NCBI RefSeq assembly: GCF_009828585.1
Contig: NZ_WSRZ01000002.1
Location: forward strand, 124,001 to 188,000
DNA: 64,000 nucleotides
Origin: Shewanella litoralis
GTDB taxonomy: Bacteria; Pseudomonadota; Gammaproteobacteria; Enterobacterales; Shewanellaceae
Direction: 5' to 3'
The position numbers and the translations under genes are program-made. The notes under the pieces were generated by a model. The model did not search any database. It was not told the DNA's origin and saw only the letters and a list, made by a program, of their open reading frames with translations. This document shows, in pieces, positions 18,454-29,418 of the stretch. Position 1 is the stretch's first letter. Every line of letters begins with the position of its first letter.

Positions 18454-19722
18454 ATGGCTTCAACAATGCAAAGTACACAACACACCACAACAGACGGAGG
18501 TAATGGTAATTACCGTTTTGCTCTGGTGTCATTAACATCGTTGTTTTTTATGTGGGGGTTTATCACCTGCTTAAACGACATTTTAATTCCGCATTTAAAA
18601 GCGGTGTTCTCGCTTAACTATACCGAAGCCATGCTGATCCAATTCTGCTTTTTTGGTGCTTACTTTTTAGTGTCATTGCCGGCCGGTAAGTTAGTCAAAA
18701 AGATGGGATATCAAAAAGGCATAGTATGCGGATTATTAATCGCCTGTGTAGGCTGTTTATTGTTTTATCCTGCCGCCGCGCTGGCCACATATGGTCTATT
18801 TTTAGGCGCGCTATTTGTATTGGCATCGGGTATTACTATATTACAAGTTGCCGCTAACCCTTATGTCAATGCCTTAGGTAGCGTTGAAACTGCATCGAGT
18901 CGCTTAAACCTAACTCAGGCATTTAATGCGCTAGGTACTACGGTCGCTCCTTATTTTGGTGCTGTTTTGATTTTATCTGTGGCAAGTGGCGCAGTTGAAG
19001 GCCTAAGCCATGCACAAGCCGAAGCTGAAGTCGTTAAACTGCCATACCTAATTTTGGCAGGTATGCTGGGTTTGCTAGCATTGATCTTTTCTAAACTAAA
19101 TTTACCGACCATTGCTGAACACAATGAAGTGTCAGACAATAATGGCGTTGTTACCCATAACGGAAAAACCAGTGCATGGCAAAGCACTCACTTGGTGTTG
19201 GGCGCGGTAGGTATCTTTGTTTATGTTGGCGCAGAAGTGTCAATTGGTAGCTTTTTAGTTAACTTCTTAGGTGAAGAACATATCGCCGGATTGAAAGAAG
19301 CTGATGCGGCAAAATACATTACCTATTACTGGGGCGGAGCAATGGTAGGTCGCTTCATTGGTTCTGCAGTAATGCAAAAAATCCCGGCGGGCACCTTATT
19401 AGCGTTTAATGCGTTAGTGGCAGCGGGATTAATATTAGTGGCAATGACTAGCAGCGGCGCAGTAGCGATGTGGTCAATTTTAGCCGTGGGATTATTTAAC
19501 TCTATTATGTTCCCAACGATTTTTAGTCTGGCATTACGTGGCTTAGGTCCTCATACATCACAGGGCAGCGGTATTTTATGTTTAGCCATTGTCGGTGGTG
19601 CGATAGTACCACTATTACAAGGTGTAATGGCTGATGCTATGGGTTTGCAATTAGCCTTTATTTTACCGGTTGTGTGTTATGGCTTTATTTTGTTCTATGG
19701 CGCGAAAGGGTCAAAAATGTAA
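18454..19722 (+). CDS. FucP-family MFS hexose transporter (glucose/galactose type)
   Basis: 422 residues, 12 hydrophobic segments. It opens with the FucP/GluP-type signature [19 protein letters not shown] and contains [17 protein letters not shown] and [14 protein letters not shown], conserved in glucose/galactose:H+ or Na+ symporters of this family. It would recover the glucose released in the periplasm by the GH97, GH15 and GH13 enzymes. AAGAGA precedes the ATG. It lies 170 bp after the alpha-glucosidase gene beyond a terminator, so it likely has a separate promoter; no LacI-type palindrome is seen in front of it. Confidence 0.9.
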   Translation: MASTMQSTQHTTTDGGNGNYRFALVSLTSLFFMWGFITCLNDILIPHLKAVFSLNYTEAMLIQFCFFGAYFLVSLPAGKLVKKMGYQKGIVCGLLIACVGCLLFYPAAALATYGLFLGALFVLASGITILQVAANPYVNALGSVETASSRLNLTQAFNALGTTVAPYFGAVLILSVASGAVEGLSHAQAEAEVVKLPYLILAGMLGLLALIFSKLNLPTIAEHNEVSDNNGVVTHNGKTSAWQSTHLVLGAVGIFVYVGAEVSIGSFLVNFLGEEHIAGLKEADAAKYITYYWGGAMVGRFIGSAVMQKIPAGTLLAFNALVAAGLILVAMTSSGAVAMWSILAVGLFNSIMFPTIFSLALRGLGPHTSQGSGILCLAIVGGAIVPLLQGVMADAMGLQLAFILPVVCYGFILFYGAKGSKM

Positions 19723-19754
19723 ATGGTGATATCACTTTCATTGCCATACACACT

Positions 19755-19777
19755 AAGCGACCTTCGGGTCGCTTTTT
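19755..19777 (+). terminator. Rho-independent terminator after hexose transporter
   Basis: AAGCGACC, TTCG tetraloop, GGTCGCTT, followed by a short T run. Confidence 0.88.
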
Positions 19778-19848
19778 CTTGCTATCAGTGGCCTAAATCC
19801 CTATGATCGGCACGTTTTTACACTGATTGTTATTTTATGAGAGAGCCC

Positions 19849-21063
19849 ATGTTAACTTACCCGCTGTCTGGCAGTTCATCTGAATTAGTATTAAACGTAC
19901 TGACGATGGTGTTAACCCGAGGAAAACCATTAGACCGAGCTTATTCAGAGCACTTTTCTGGTTTATCGCTTAATCCATCAGAGCAAGCGCGGATCACCCA
20001 AGTTACTGGCGATATTTTACGTCGACTTAATCTGTATTGTTTTTTAGTGGATATCACCCCAGATGAGTTTGACCGTCAGGGTTCAAAACTGCTAAATGGC
20101 TGGCATGTATTTCATGGCCTTGATTTGCCTAAAATGCAGTACTCGTTGCAAATCGAACAAGCATCATTTGATGCCAACCTTGAAAAAGCCAAAGCCGATC
20201 CTGTGTTGTGGGATGGATGCCCAGAATGGCTAAACGAGCTCGGGCAAACTCAATTAGGCGACAAATGGCCTGCCGAGCGCGCCGCATTAGCTGAACAACC
20301 TAAGCGTTACTTACGTGTTAACGAGCTTAAGTGCGACCGTGAAAAACTAATTGCTCGCTTACAAAAAGAGGGCGTAACAGCCGTTACATTGCCCGATGTT
20401 ACCTCTGCCGTTGAAGTGACCTCAGATTCTGCACTGTTTCGTACCGATGCTTTTAAAGATGGCTGGTTTGAGCAACAAGATGCCGGCTCGCAATTAGTGG
20501 CCGATGCAGTCGGTGCAAAACCTGGCATGCGTGTGGTGGATGCCTGCGCTGGTGCGGGTGGTAAAACGCTGCATATTGCTGCCCAAATGCAAGGTAAAGG
20601 CCGCTTATTAGCGATGGATGTTGAGCAATGGAAACTCGACAATCTTAAAACCCGTGCCAAACGTGCCGGCGCGCATAATGTTGAAACCCGCATTATTGCC
20701 AGCTCTAAAACCATCAAACGTTTAAAGCTTACAGCCGATCGCGTTTTGTTAGATGTGCCATGTTCAGGCTTAGGTGTACTAAAGCGTAACCCAGATTCAA
20801 AATGGCGTGATACGCCAGAGCGTTTGCCAGTGCTAATTGAACTGCAAAAGCATATTTTGCAAAGCTACAGCCGCATGGTCAAAGTGGGCGGAATGCTCAT
20901 TTACGCAACGTGTTCAATTATGCCAGAAGAAAACCGTCAGCAAGTGGATGCGTTTTTAGCACAAAACCCGCAGTTTACTTTATTAGGTGATGAAAATATT
21001 TTAGTGTCTGAGCGCGGTTTTGACGGCTTCTATCTTGCTAAGATGGAACGCATTGCAGAATAA
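19849..21063 (+). CDS. RsmB/NOP-type RNA m5C methyltransferase
   Basis: 404 residues from the ATG at 19849. I prefer this start because GAGAG lies just ahead of it, whereas the upstream in-frame ATG at 19837 has no ribosome site. The Rossmann SAM motif DACAGAGGKTLHIA, the motif IV DVPCSGLGVLKRNPDSKW with the PC dipeptide, and motif VI IYATCSIMPEEN with the catalytic TC cysteine identify the family of 5-methylcytosine rRNA/tRNA methyltransferases. The N-terminal third resembles the NusB-like/NOP N-domain. It is not the usual rsmB (no fmt/def context) nor rsmF, so the target is unknown. It is monocistronic between two terminators. Confidence 0.88.
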   Translation: MLTYPLSGSSSELVLNVLTMVLTRGKPLDRAYSEHFSGLSLNPSEQARITQVTGDILRRLNLYCFLVDITPDEFDRQGSKLLNGWHVFHGLDLPKMQYSLQIEQASFDANLEKAKADPVLWDGCPEWLNELGQTQLGDKWPAERAALAEQPKRYLRVNELKCDREKLIARLQKEGVTAVTLPDVTSAVEVTSDSALFRTDAFKDGWFEQQDAGSQLVADAVGAKPGMRVVDACAGAGGKTLHIAAQMQGKGRLLAMDVEQWKLDNLKTRAKRAGAHNVETRIIASSKTIKRLKLTADRVLLDVPCSGLGVLKRNPDSKWRDTPERLPVLIELQKHILQSYSRMVKVGGMLIYATCSIMPEENRQQVDAFLAQNPQFTLLGDENILVSERGFDGFYLAKMERIAE

Positions 21064-21130
21064 TATTTGAGCAAGGTTGTATCAACTTAATTAATTAGTG
21101 TTTGCTGTAACTGATAGTTAACAATTACTT

Positions 21131-21159
21131 AACGGTGCTTTTTTAGGCACCGTTTTTTT
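21131..21159 (+). terminator. Rho-independent terminator after RNA methyltransferase gene
   Basis: ACGGTGC and GCACCGT form a 7-bp stem followed by a run of seven T. Confidence 0.85.
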
Positions 21160-21302
21160 ATTTGTACAATAAAGAATAGATTTCATAGCACTTTATCGAA
21201 TAAAAGCTGAATTTTACATTGATAAACGTTCTATAAATGCATAATCTTATTAACATATTATTGAGCTGTAATATGAGTTAACTCATACCATTACGGAGCC
21301 AT

Positions 21303-23561
21303 ATGGATATAGGACCGAATACCGACAATACCGCCCAACAACCTCAACAAGAGGGTTATCATGAGTCAAGATTAGAACGCTATAGCACTATCTTGAATAT
21401 GGTGTTGCAAGGTCTGCCACTCGGCGAAATGCTGAACGCATTAGTGTTGCTTATTGAAGCGCAAAAGATAGGCACTCGCGCATCAGTATTATTAATCAGC
21501 GATGACGGTAAACGCTTAATATCGGGCGCTGCCCCTAATTTACCCGATGCTTATAACCAGGCGATTAATGGCGTTGAAATTGGTCCTCAAGTTGGCTCAT
21601 GTGGTGCTGCAGCTTTTTTAAGTCAGCGAGTGATTGTTGAAGATATTGATACACATCCTAATTGGCAACAATACAAAGAAATCCCTATCGATTGTGGCTT
21701 AAAAGCCTGTTGGTCGGAGCCGATTAAAGACAGTGATGGCAAAGTGCTCGGCACATTTGCCATGTATTACGACACCATAAAATCACCTACTGATCAGGAT
21801 TTAATTTTAATTCAAGAAGCGGCTCGTCTAGCAAGCCTGGCCATTGAGCGCAGCCGTGGTATGCATGTTCAACGCTTGAGCAGTAAAATTTTTAACAGCC
21901 TACCCATCGCCCTGGTGATCACCTCTGAAGACAATTCAGTACTGTCGGCGAACCCGATTTTTAAATCGTTAACCTCAACTTATTACGCCAATCTCAAATT
22001 ATTTGATGTACAGCGATTTTTAAGCCATTCACCCGCCGAGCAAATTGCCGATTTATTCGATCATTTATCGAGAGGCCATGCCTGGCAGGGAGAGTTAAAA
22101 GGCTTAAGAACCGATAACGACATTATTGATATATCGTTAACCGTAGCGGTGATACGTGACTCGTTTACTCAGCAAAATTGTTTTGCCTGGTTAATTAATG
22201 ATATTTCAGCCAGAAAAAATGCCGAGCAAACCATTCATTTCCAAACAAATTATGATCAATTAACCGGTTTAGCAAATCGTAAATATTTGTTCGACAGCTT
22301 ACAAAGCATCATTGAACCTGATGATTTACATAAAAAAAACGAAAAACAGTTTAGCTTGATGTTGATAGACATTGACCATTTTAAACAAATTAACGATACA
22401 TTAGGCCATGATAAAGGTGACTTAGTACTGACCTTGATGGCTAAACGTTTGTCGAGTGTTATCCCTGAAAATGTGTTGCTGTCTCGGATTGCCGCTGATG
22501 AGTTTGCCTTAGTATTCCCAGGCGAAATGTCGACAGATTCGCTCATCAGTATGGTTCATGATGTATCGGCGGTATTAGACAATCCCTTTTCAGTGGGCGG
22601 GCAACACCTTAAATTGACGATCAGCACGGGCCTAGCGAGATACCCAGACGATGCCGACAAAGTTGAGCAAATTTTAAATTGTGCCACGCAAGCGATGTAT
22701 AACGCTAAGTCACATGGACGTAATTGTTTTAAATTTTTTAACCAGCAAATTCAAAAAGATGCAGAACGTAATGCCGAACTTCACCTGCGGCTAAAAACGG
22801 CCATTAATGAGCAACAATTTGCACTTTATTACCAACCAATAGTAAACCCAAATACCGGTTTAATTGTTAAGGCTGAGGTGTTATTACGTTGGCAATACGA
22901 TGGCAGTTTTGTCTCGCCTGATGAGTTTATTCCAATAGCTGAAGAGTCTGGTTTTATCGTGCAAATAGGCGAGTGGGTAAGAAACCAGGCTATTGATACT
23001 ATTACTACCTTACAAAAACGTGGTTTAGCGATCCCACTATCGATTAATGTGTCGACTATCGAGTTTTGGACTAGCGAATTGCAGCAACGATTTTTAGCGT
23101 ACTTTGATGCCAAAGAAGCCGAGTTCGGTGCTCAGGGGTTTCCGTACTCATTGATTACCTTAGAAATCACCGAGTCGCTGATGATGAAGCAGCTTGATAC
23201 CATTAACCAACTTCTTATCGAATTAAGGCATCGTGGTATGCAAATATCGGTTGATGATTTTGGTACTGGCTATTCATCGTTATCATACCTGGCGAATTTC
23301 CCCGTTGATCAGGTGAAAATTGATAAGTCATTCATCCAAAAAATATCAATGGGTACTCGACATGAAGCACTCATTGAAGCCATTGTCAGTATGAGCCGTG
23401 CTTTAGATTTATCGATTGTCGCTGAAGGCGTTGAAACTCAAACTGAGCTAGATTTTATTAAACAACAAAATATTGAAGCCGTGCAGGGGTATTTTTTCTA
23501 CAAACCGATGCCAGAACACGCATTCTTTGAGTTATTAGCCAAACAGGCCCAAACCAAGTAA
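21303..23561 (+). CDS. GAF-PAS-GGDEF-EAL protein, probable c-di-GMP phosphodiesterase
   Basis: 752 residues, no membrane segment. A GAF domain (about 25-185) contains the motif VGSCGAAAFLSQRVIVEDI, a PAS-like region (about 195-305) follows, then GGDEF (about 320-485) and EAL (about 495-750). The cyclase signature reads RIAADEFALV instead of GGDEF, so synthesis is unlikely. The EAL motif is EVL (KAEVLLRW), a tolerated variant, and DDFGTGYSSLSYL plus the later DQVKIDKSFI and AEGVET are intact. I infer a phosphodiesterase controlled by a small molecule bound in GAF, perhaps with the GGDEF domain as a GTP sensor. GGAG precedes the ATG. Confidence 0.88.
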   Translation: MDIGPNTDNTAQQPQQEGYHESRLERYSTILNMVLQGLPLGEMLNALVLLIEAQKIGTRASVLLISDDGKRLISGAAPNLPDAYNQAINGVEIGPQVGSCGAAAFLSQRVIVEDIDTHPNWQQYKEIPIDCGLKACWSEPIKDSDGKVLGTFAMYYDTIKSPTDQDLILIQEAARLASLAIERSRGMHVQRLSSKIFNSLPIALVITSEDNSVLSANPIFKSLTSTYYANLKLFDVQRFLSHSPAEQIADLFDHLSRGHAWQGELKGLRTDNDIIDISLTVAVIRDSFTQQNCFAWLINDISARKNAEQTIHFQTNYDQLTGLANRKYLFDSLQSIIEPDDLHKKNEKQFSLMLIDIDHFKQINDTLGHDKGDLVLTLMAKRLSSVIPENVLLSRIAADEFALVFPGEMSTDSLISMVHDVSAVLDNPFSVGGQHLKLTISTGLARYPDDADKVEQILNCATQAMYNAKSHGRNCFKFFNQQIQKDAERNAELHLRLKTAINEQQFALYYQPIVNPNTGLIVKAEVLLRWQYDGSFVSPDEFIPIAEESGFIVQIGEWVRNQAIDTITTLQKRGLAIPLSINVSTIEFWTSELQQRFLAYFDAKEAEFGAQGFPYSLITLEITESLMMKQLDTINQLLIELRHRGMQISVDDFGTGYSSLSYLANFPVDQVKIDKSFIQKISMGTRHEALIEAIVSMSRALDLSIVAEGVETQTELDFIKQQNIEAVQGYFFYKPMPEHAFFELLAKQAQTK

Positions 23562-23647
23562 CCGCTATTATGTTAGCGTCTGCTGAGGTTTCAAGGTTAT
23601 TTTGGCAGTGAATTCAAGTGTAAGTTTATGTTTGACAGTACTAAATA

Positions 23648-23679
23648 AAAAATGCCGCATAATCATATGCGGCATTTTT
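23648..23679. terminator. Bidirectional terminator between GAF-GGDEF-EAL gene and ald
   Basis: AAATGCCGCAT and ATGCGGCATTT form a strong stem flanked by A and T runs, serving both convergent genes. Confidence 0.85.
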
Positions 23680-23738
23680 ATTGAACCTGCTTCAGATAAA
23701 CCAAGTTAACCCAAATTGAGTTAACCTCAAAAAGGTTA

Positions 23739-24854
23739 TTAGTTAAGCATGCTCTTTGGCTCAGTAAACTCAAGACTTAATGCTTCAGCTACTTCTTTAC
23801 AGACGAGTTTGCCATGGATAACGTTTAAGCCATTTAATAAATGTTTGTCATTTAATAAAGCTTGTTTGTAACCCTGGTTAGCTAACTTGATGATGTAAGG
23901 AAGCGTGGCATTGTTTAATGCAAAAGTAGAGGTACGTGCAACAGCACCAGGCATGTTAGCAACACAGTAATGAACTACGTCATCAACGATGTAAGTTGGA
24001 TCCTGGTGAGTGGTAGCGTGTGAGGTTTCAACACAACCACCTTGATCGATTGCAACATCAACAATTGCACTGCCTGGCTTCATACGCTTAACCATGTCTT
24101 TAGTGATAAGCTTTGGTGCAGCAGCACCGGGTACTAATACGCCACCAATCACAAGATCCGCTTCAAGCACATGACGCTCAATGGCATCGGCCGTTGAGTA
24201 AATAGCTTTAACAGCAGAACCAAATTGCACGTTTAAACGACGTAATGCATCAATGCTACGGTCAAGTACAACCACGTCTGCACCCATGCCAACAGCCATT
24301 TGCGCTGCGTTTGTTCCTACCATGCCGCCACCGATGATCACCACTTTAGCTGGCTCAACACCTGGTACGCCACCTAATAACATACCGCGGCCACCTAGCG
24401 ATTTTTCAAGTGCACGCGCACCCGCCTGAATCGACATACGGCCAGCCACTTCTGACATAGGTGCAAGTAGCGGTAAACCACCACGGTCATCTGTGACGGT
24501 TTCGTAAGCGATACATACCGCACCGCTGGCGATAAGATCATTGGTTTGCGCTAAATCTGGCGCAAGGTGTAAATAAGTAAATAAAATCTGATCGTTACGT
24601 AACATCGCACGTTCAACTGCTAACGGCTCTTTCACTTTTACAATCATTTCAGCTTTAGCAAAGACTTCTGCAGCAGTTGCTAAAATTGAAGCACCAGCAT
24701 CAATATAATCTTGATCAGTAAAACCGATACCCACACCCGCATCTGATTGAACAAATACGTCATGACCTTTAATGGTCAATTCGCGCACGCTTGATGGAAC
24801 CATGCCAACACGGTATTCGTGGTTTTTGATTTCTGTTGGTACACCAATAATCAT
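23739..24854 (-). CDS. ald: Alanine dehydrogenase
   Basis: 371 residues, the usual length. The N-terminus [17 protein letters not shown], the substrate-site lysine in VKVKEPL, the histidine in FTYLHLAPD and the NAD-binding [24 protein letters not shown] are all present. The enzyme interconverts L-alanine and pyruvate plus ammonia with NAD. It is divergent from lrp, a context in which Lrp/AldR-type regulators commonly control ald in response to leucine or alanine. GAGGC lies before the ATG. Confidence 0.97.
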   Translation of the reverse strand: MIIGVPTEIKNHEYRVGMVPSSVRELTIKGHDVFVQSDAGVGIGFTDQDYIDAGASILATAAEVFAKAEMIVKVKEPLAVERAMLRNDQILFTYLHLAPDLAQTNDLIASGAVCIAYETVTDDRGGLPLLAPMSEVAGRMSIQAGARALEKSLGGRGMLLGGVPGVEPAKVVIIGGGMVGTNAAQMAVGMGADVVVLDRSIDALRRLNVQFGSAVKAIYSTADAIERHVLEADLVIGGVLVPGAAAPKLITKDMVKRMKPGSAIVDVAIDQGGCVETSHATTHQDPTYIVDDVVHYCVANMPGAVARTSTFALNNATLPYIIKLANQGYKQALLNDKHLLNGLNVIHGKLVCKEVAEALSLEFTEPKSMLN

Positions 24855-25032
24855 TTTTGAGCCTCAATTTGCATAAAACCCACTTTAAGTGGGTATAGTT
24901 GTTATTAATTGTGACCTGAACGTGCTTATTTCAGGGAACTCTAGTATAGTGCTGGTCAAGCAGATTATGCTGCTGAAGATTCCCCTTAAAAAGGTTTATA
25001 TATTGTTTTAAGGACAAAACAAGGTTAAATAT

Positions 25033-25530
25033 ATGGCAAGTAATAAAAACTATTCTGTTAAAGATTTAGACCGCATCGATCGCAACATCCTCCATGAACT
25101 CCAAATTGACGGACGCATCTCTAATGTAGAGTTGTCTAAAAGAGTTGGCTTAAGCCCTACACCTTGCCTAGAAAGAGTTAAACGACTAGAAAAACAGGGG
25201 TTTATCAATGGTTACACCGCATTGGTTAATCCACATTTTTTAGGGGCATCACTGTTAGTGTTTGTTGAGATAACCTTAAACAGAGACACGCCAGACATAT
25301 TTGACCGCTTTAATCGCGCCGTTCAGCTCCTAGATGATATTCAAGAGTGTCATTTGGTCTCTGGTGATTTCGACTACTTATTAAAGACTCGAGTATCAGA
25401 TATGTCTGCATATCGTCGATTATTAGGTGAAACCTTACTGAAATTACCGTCTGTGTCAGACACTCGTACTTATGTAGTGATGGAAGAAGTAAAGCAAACC
25501 AATAAAGTCGCTTTATACAATCTAGGATAA
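25033..25530 (+). CDS. lrp: Leucine-responsive regulator Lrp
   Basis: 165 residues. A winged helix-turn-helix (LDRIDRNILHELQIDGRISNVELSKRVGLSPTPCLERVKRLEKQG, in two blocks) is followed by an AsnC/RAM effector domain (about 70-150). Length and sequence are very close to enterobacterial Lrp. It controls amino-acid metabolism genes and often itself. It is divergent from ald, and the 180-bp shared region contains short dyads (for example AACCCACTTTAAGTGGG) that could be regulatory. AGG lies before the ATG within a long A-rich leader. Confidence 0.96.
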   Translation: MASNKNYSVKDLDRIDRNILHELQIDGRISNVELSKRVGLSPTPCLERVKRLEKQGFINGYTALVNPHFLGASLLVFVEITLNRDTPDIFDRFNRAVQLLDDIQECHLVSGDFDYLLKTRVSDMSAYRRLLGETLLKLPSVSDTRTYVVMEEVKQTNKVALYNLG

Positions 25531-26081
25531 CCTTATCTTTATCAGTAAGTGGTTTTACCTGTTAGCCTGCAATTTATTCAATCGTGATGGGCCGTAGCGC
25601 TGCAACGTATATACCCAAACAACCTGAAGATGTTCGATTTCAGCAAGAATTTACACGCGTTTAGGCAAGGCATTGATTGCGGGTAATGGTTATTCCCTTT
25701 CCAAAATCAATAACACAGCATAAACACGTGTAAAACTTGCCCTTTGGGAGTTTCACCGTGTTTCCCTGATTATTAAATCAAGAGCGTTGTTGCGTTAATT
25801 TATAAGGTACCTACATTACCGCATTAACGCGCCTAGTATTGAAAACACGGTGATGCTCTGAAACACGTATCTTCAAGTTGATTGGGTATAGGTTCATCAT
25901 TGATTGTTTTGGTTGATAAATCATTCAATTCTATGCATCTCAATCGCACTTTTGATTGGTTGGATTAATTCCCTATAACAATCCATTGAGCTTGACGAAA
26001 TCAAGGTGCATAATCACTGCAAATACAGTGATATTCTGTTATCTTAACCCTTATTTTTCACTCTTTTATGGATGTTTTCGT
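25531..26081. other. lrp-ftsK intergenic region
   Basis: A 551-bp gap, half of it occupied by inverted-repeat element B (25610-25890). The remaining 190 bp before ftsK must hold its promoter; I cannot assign the elements. Confidence 0.5.
25610..25890. repeat. MITE-like inverted-repeat element B
   Basis: About 281 bp bounded by imperfect ~34-bp terminal inverted repeats (TATACCCAAACAACCTGAAG at the left; the right end reads ATCTTCAAGTTGATTGGGTA then TA). It has no coding frame. The right end recurs at 39911-39952 beside a transposase remnant. Ends and size differ from element A. Confidence 0.8.
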
Positions 26082-28757
26082 TTGACTCAGGAAAATAGTC
26101 TAAAAACACTTAGCGGCTTACAACGCTTGCTTGAAGGTGGTTTAATTCTTTGTTGCATGGTTGCAACCTACATTCTATTGGCGCTATCCAGTTTTAACCC
26201 GAATGATCCGGGCTGGAGTCAGTCGCATTTTCAAGGTGAAATTCATAATTGGACTGGCGCTGTAGGTGCCTGGACAGCAGATGTGCTGTTTTATTTTTTT
26301 GGCTTTATTGCCTTTTTAATCCCAGTCATTATTGCCACAACCGGGTGGTTCATCTTTAATCGTGCTCATCGGGTATTTGAAATTGACTATTTTTCAGTCG
26401 GCTTACGCATTATAGGTTTTATGCTGATGTTGTTGGCGCTAGCCGCACTTGTGAGCATGAATGCCGACAACATGTTTGTGTTTTCTGCCGGTGGTGTAGC
26501 GGGCGATGTAATAGGGCAGGCGATGCTGCCTTATTTTAGTACTTTAGGTACCACACTCTTATTAATGTGTTTTATTTGCGCCGGTTTTACCTTAGCCACT
26601 GGCGTAAGTTGGTTAACGATTATTGAGTTGACTGGCTTTGGGGCTATTTGGTGTGCCAAAAGAGTATGGACGCTACCCATTTTATTTAAGCGTGAACGCG
26701 AAACTGAAGACACCAAAGGCTTTATGTCATTGGTTGATAAATTCAAGCAACGCCGTGATGAAATGGAAGAACAAGACACCGTCACTAAAGACGAGGCGAG
26801 CAGTAAATTTGCTAAACCCAGGTCAGATGCGCCTGTCATTAATCACGACACCCATAATGATAACGCTGATGTTGAGCCAATAGCCAAGAAAAAGCGCAGT
26901 TTCTTTAGCCGTAAACCTAAAGAGGTCGATGTATTTGAACCTCGCGAGCACGATGATGACGAATTAGATATCGATGATCGCCAAGAGCCATCGATTAAAC
27001 TTGAAGACGATGAGCCAACATTTGCACCCTGGGTTGCCACTAAAGATGATGACGATGAAGTCAGCTTTAGTGCGCATGATGACAGCGATATTGACCGTGA
27101 TCTTGACGATGACGTCACACCAGACCCATTTGACGGCGCCTTTGAAAAGCCGCATTCAACCGGTGCATTGGTGGCTCAAAAGCAACCCAAAAAAGAAGCC
27201 AAAATTGTTGATGGTTTAGTGGTGATTGATGGTCAAGCGCCACAAGAAAAACGCAAAATGGATCCGTTACCGAGCATTACTTTGCTTGATATACCCGATC
27301 GTAAGAAAAACCCGATTAGCGAAGAAGAATTAGATCAGGTTGCAAGGCTGGTTGAAACCAAACTGGCTGATTTTAATATTATCGCCAATGTGGTTGGTGT
27401 CTACCCAGGCCCTGTGATTACTCGTTTTGAACTTGAGTTAGCACCCGGGGTAAAAGCCTCAAAAATCTCTAACCTTGCTAAAGACTTAGCGCGTTCTTTA
27501 TTAGCTGAAAACGTGCGGGTTGTAGAGGTTATTCCGGGTAAAGCGTATGTCGGTATCGAGATACCAAACAAGTTCCGTGAGACCGTATTTATGCGCGATG
27601 TGTTAGACAGCGCAGCGTTCAACGACAGTAAATCAACCTTATCGATGGTACTTGGCCAAGACATCGCCGGTGAGCCCGTTGTGGTTGATTTAGGTAAAAT
27701 GCCGCATTTATTAGTAGCTGGTACGACAGGCTCAGGTAAGTCTGTTGGGGTTAACGCGATGATCACCAGCTTGTTGTATAAGTCTGGCCCTGATGATGTG
27801 CGCTTTATTATGATTGACCCTAAAATGCTTGAACTGTCGGTGTATGAAGGGATCCCACACTTATTGTGCGAAGTGGTTACCGACATGAAAGAAGCCGCAA
27901 ATGCACTGCGATGGTGTGTCGGCGAAATGGAACGTCGTTACAAATTAATGTCGGCATTAGGCGTACGTAACTTAAAAGGTTACAACTACAAAATTAAAGA
28001 AGCGGCCGCCAAAGGTGAATACATACCCGATCCATTATGGAAATCATCTGAGAGCATGCTAGATGAAGCGCCGCCATTAGAAAAGCTGCCGTCAATTGTG
28101 GTGATTGTCGATGAATTTGCCGACATGATTATGATTGTGGGTAAAAAAGTCGAAGAGCTTATTGCCCGTATTGCTCAAAAAGCGCGTGCGGCAGGCATTC
28201 ACTTAATATTAGCGACACAGCGCCCATCGGTTGATGTGATCACCGGTTTGATTAAAGCCAACATCCCAACCCGTATTGCGTTCCAGGTGTCGTCACGTAT
28301 CGACTCGCGCACTATTTTAGATCAACAAGGCGCTGAAACCTTATTAGGCATGGGTGACATGCTGTATTTACCGCCCGGCACGAGTGTTCCTAACCGGGTC
28401 CACGGCGCATTTATTGACGACCATGAAGTCCACAAAGTAGTAGCCGATTGGTGTGAACGTGGTCAGCCACAATATATTGATGAAATTTTAAATGGGGTGT
28501 CAGAAGGTGAGCAAGTATTGCTGCCGGGCGAAACTTCAGATACTGAAGAAGAATATGATGCGCTTTATGATGATGCCGTGGCGTTTGTAACCGAAACGCG
28601 CCGAGGCTCTATTTCAAGCGTGCAACGTAAATTTAAGATTGGTTACAACCGTGCCGCTCGCATCATTGAAATGATGGAAGGCCAGGGTATTGTGAGTTCG
28701 CAAGGCCACAATGGTAACCGCGAGGTGTTGGCACCGCCACCACCAAGAAGCCAATAG
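26082..28757 (+). CDS. ftsK: DNA translocase FtsK
   Basis: About 891 residues from a TTG start at 26082 ([19 protein letters not shown]). The frame stays open upstream to 25956, but that extension is not FtsK-like and has no ribosome site. Four to five N-terminal membrane segments (about 20-165) are followed by an acidic, low-complexity linker (about 200-390), the motor domain with Walker [11 protein letters not shown] and Walker [12 protein letters not shown], and a C-terminal gamma winged helix ([21 protein letters not shown]) for KOPS recognition. It coordinates septation with terminus segregation and XerCD-dif recombination. It heads an ftsK-lolA-rarA-crcB-serS cluster. Confidence 0.95.
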   Translation: MTQENSLKTLSGLQRLLEGGLILCCMVATYILLALSSFNPNDPGWSQSHFQGEIHNWTGAVGAWTADVLFYFFGFIAFLIPVIIATTGWFIFNRAHRVFEIDYFSVGLRIIGFMLMLLALAALVSMNADNMFVFSAGGVAGDVIGQAMLPYFSTLGTTLLLMCFICAGFTLATGVSWLTIIELTGFGAIWCAKRVWTLPILFKRERETEDTKGFMSLVDKFKQRRDEMEEQDTVTKDEASSKFAKPRSDAPVINHDTHNDNADVEPIAKKKRSFFSRKPKEVDVFEPREHDDDELDIDDRQEPSIKLEDDEPTFAPWVATKDDDDEVSFSAHDDSDIDRDLDDDVTPDPFDGAFEKPHSTGALVAQKQPKKEAKIVDGLVVIDGQAPQEKRKMDPLPSITLLDIPDRKKNPISEEELDQVARLVETKLADFNIIANVVGVYPGPVITRFELELAPGVKASKISNLAKDLARSLLAENVRVVEVIPGKAYVGIEIPNKFRETVFMRDVLDSAAFNDSKSTLSMVLGQDIAGEPVVVDLGKMPHLLVAGTTGSGKSVGVNAMITSLLYKSGPDDVRFIMIDPKMLELSVYEGIPHLLCEVVTDMKEAANALRWCVGEMERRYKLMSALGVRNLKGYNYKIKEAAAKGEYIPDPLWKSSESMLDEAPPLEKLPSIVVIVDEFADMIMIVGKKVEELIARIAQKARAAGIHLILATQRPSVDVITGLIKANIPTRIAFQVSSRIDSRTILDQQGAETLLGMGDMLYLPPGTSVPNRVHGAFIDDHEVHKVVADWCERGQPQYIDEILNGVSEGEQVLLPGETSDTEEEYDALYDDAVAFVTETRRGSISSVQRKFKIGYNRAARIIEMMEGQGIVSSQGHNGNREVLAPPPPRSQ

Positions 28758-28762
28758 GATTA

Positions 28763-29410
28763 ATGATGAATAAACGTATTACAGTATTAGGCCTATTTGT
28801 CGCGACGAGCATGCTATCGGCCGTTGCGCAGGCTGATGATGCCACAGAATTACGCACCAAGTTGGCGACAATAGACAACATGCATGCGACCTTTTCTCAG
28901 CAAGTGACCGACATTAATAATAAGCCTATTCAAAGTGGCAACGGCGTATTTGCACTGGCTTATCCTAATCAATTTTACTGGCACTTAACCGAGCCAGACG
29001 AGTCATTGATTGTGGCCGACGGCACCAATTTGTGGGTGTTTAACCCCTTTGCCGAAGAAGTGACCGTAATGGATGTATCACAAGCCGTAGACGCTTCGCC
29101 AATGGCATTATTAGTGCATCGCGATGATGAGACATGGAACAAATACACAGTAATAAAGCGTCAAAACAAAGCGAAATCAAATTGTTTTGATATCCAACCT
29201 AAAAAGTTAAACAGCAGTGTCGTTGCCGTGAGCGTGTGCTTTAACGACAACAAACTCACTCAATTTAACTTAACGGACGAGCAAGGCAATTTAAGTCAAT
29301 TCCAATTGTCTGCCCAGCGCGCAGTATTGCCAGCCGAAAACAGTTTGTTTAAGTTTGCTATACCAGACAACGTTGATATTAATGATCAGCGTTTAAAGCA
29401 AGTTAACTAA
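28763..29410 (+). CDS. lolA: Outer-membrane lipoprotein carrier LolA
   Basis: 215 residues with a signal peptide (cleavage near AQA-DDA, about residue 25). The LolA fold is indicated by the N-terminal [11 protein letters not shown] and [21 protein letters not shown], followed by [16 protein letters not shown]. It carries lipoproteins through the periplasm from LolCDE to LolB. It begins 5 bp after ftsK with tandem ATG codons (28763, 28766), the first preceded by AGGAT. Confidence 0.95.
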   Translation: MMNKRITVLGLFVATSMLSAVAQADDATELRTKLATIDNMHATFSQQVTDINNKPIQSGNGVFALAYPNQFYWHLTEPDESLIVADGTNLWVFNPFAEEVTVMDVSQAVDASPMALLVHRDDETWNKYTVIKRQNKAKSNCFDIQPKKLNSSVVAVSVCFNDNKLTQFNLTDEQGNLSQFQLSAQRAVLPAENSLFKFAIPDNVDINDQRLKQVN

Positions 29411-29418
29411 GTCGTTTC

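Noticed and set aside
20307-20717. 136-codon open frame antisense to the RNA methyltransferase gene
   Set aside because: Cys/Ser-rich shadow of conserved methyltransferase motifs.
24855-25032. Riboswitch or leader peptide in the ald-lrp gap
   Set aside because: Only short dyads are present; no conserved riboswitch core or alanine/leucine-rich small frame is seen.
25956-26081. 42-codon upstream extension of ftsK
   Set aside because: No FtsK similarity and no ribosome site; a TTG at 26082 gives the expected N-terminus.
27401-27886. 161-codon open frame antisense to ftsK
   Set aside because: Lies opposite the conserved ftsK motor domain; Ser/Thr-rich composition is typical of an antisense shadow.
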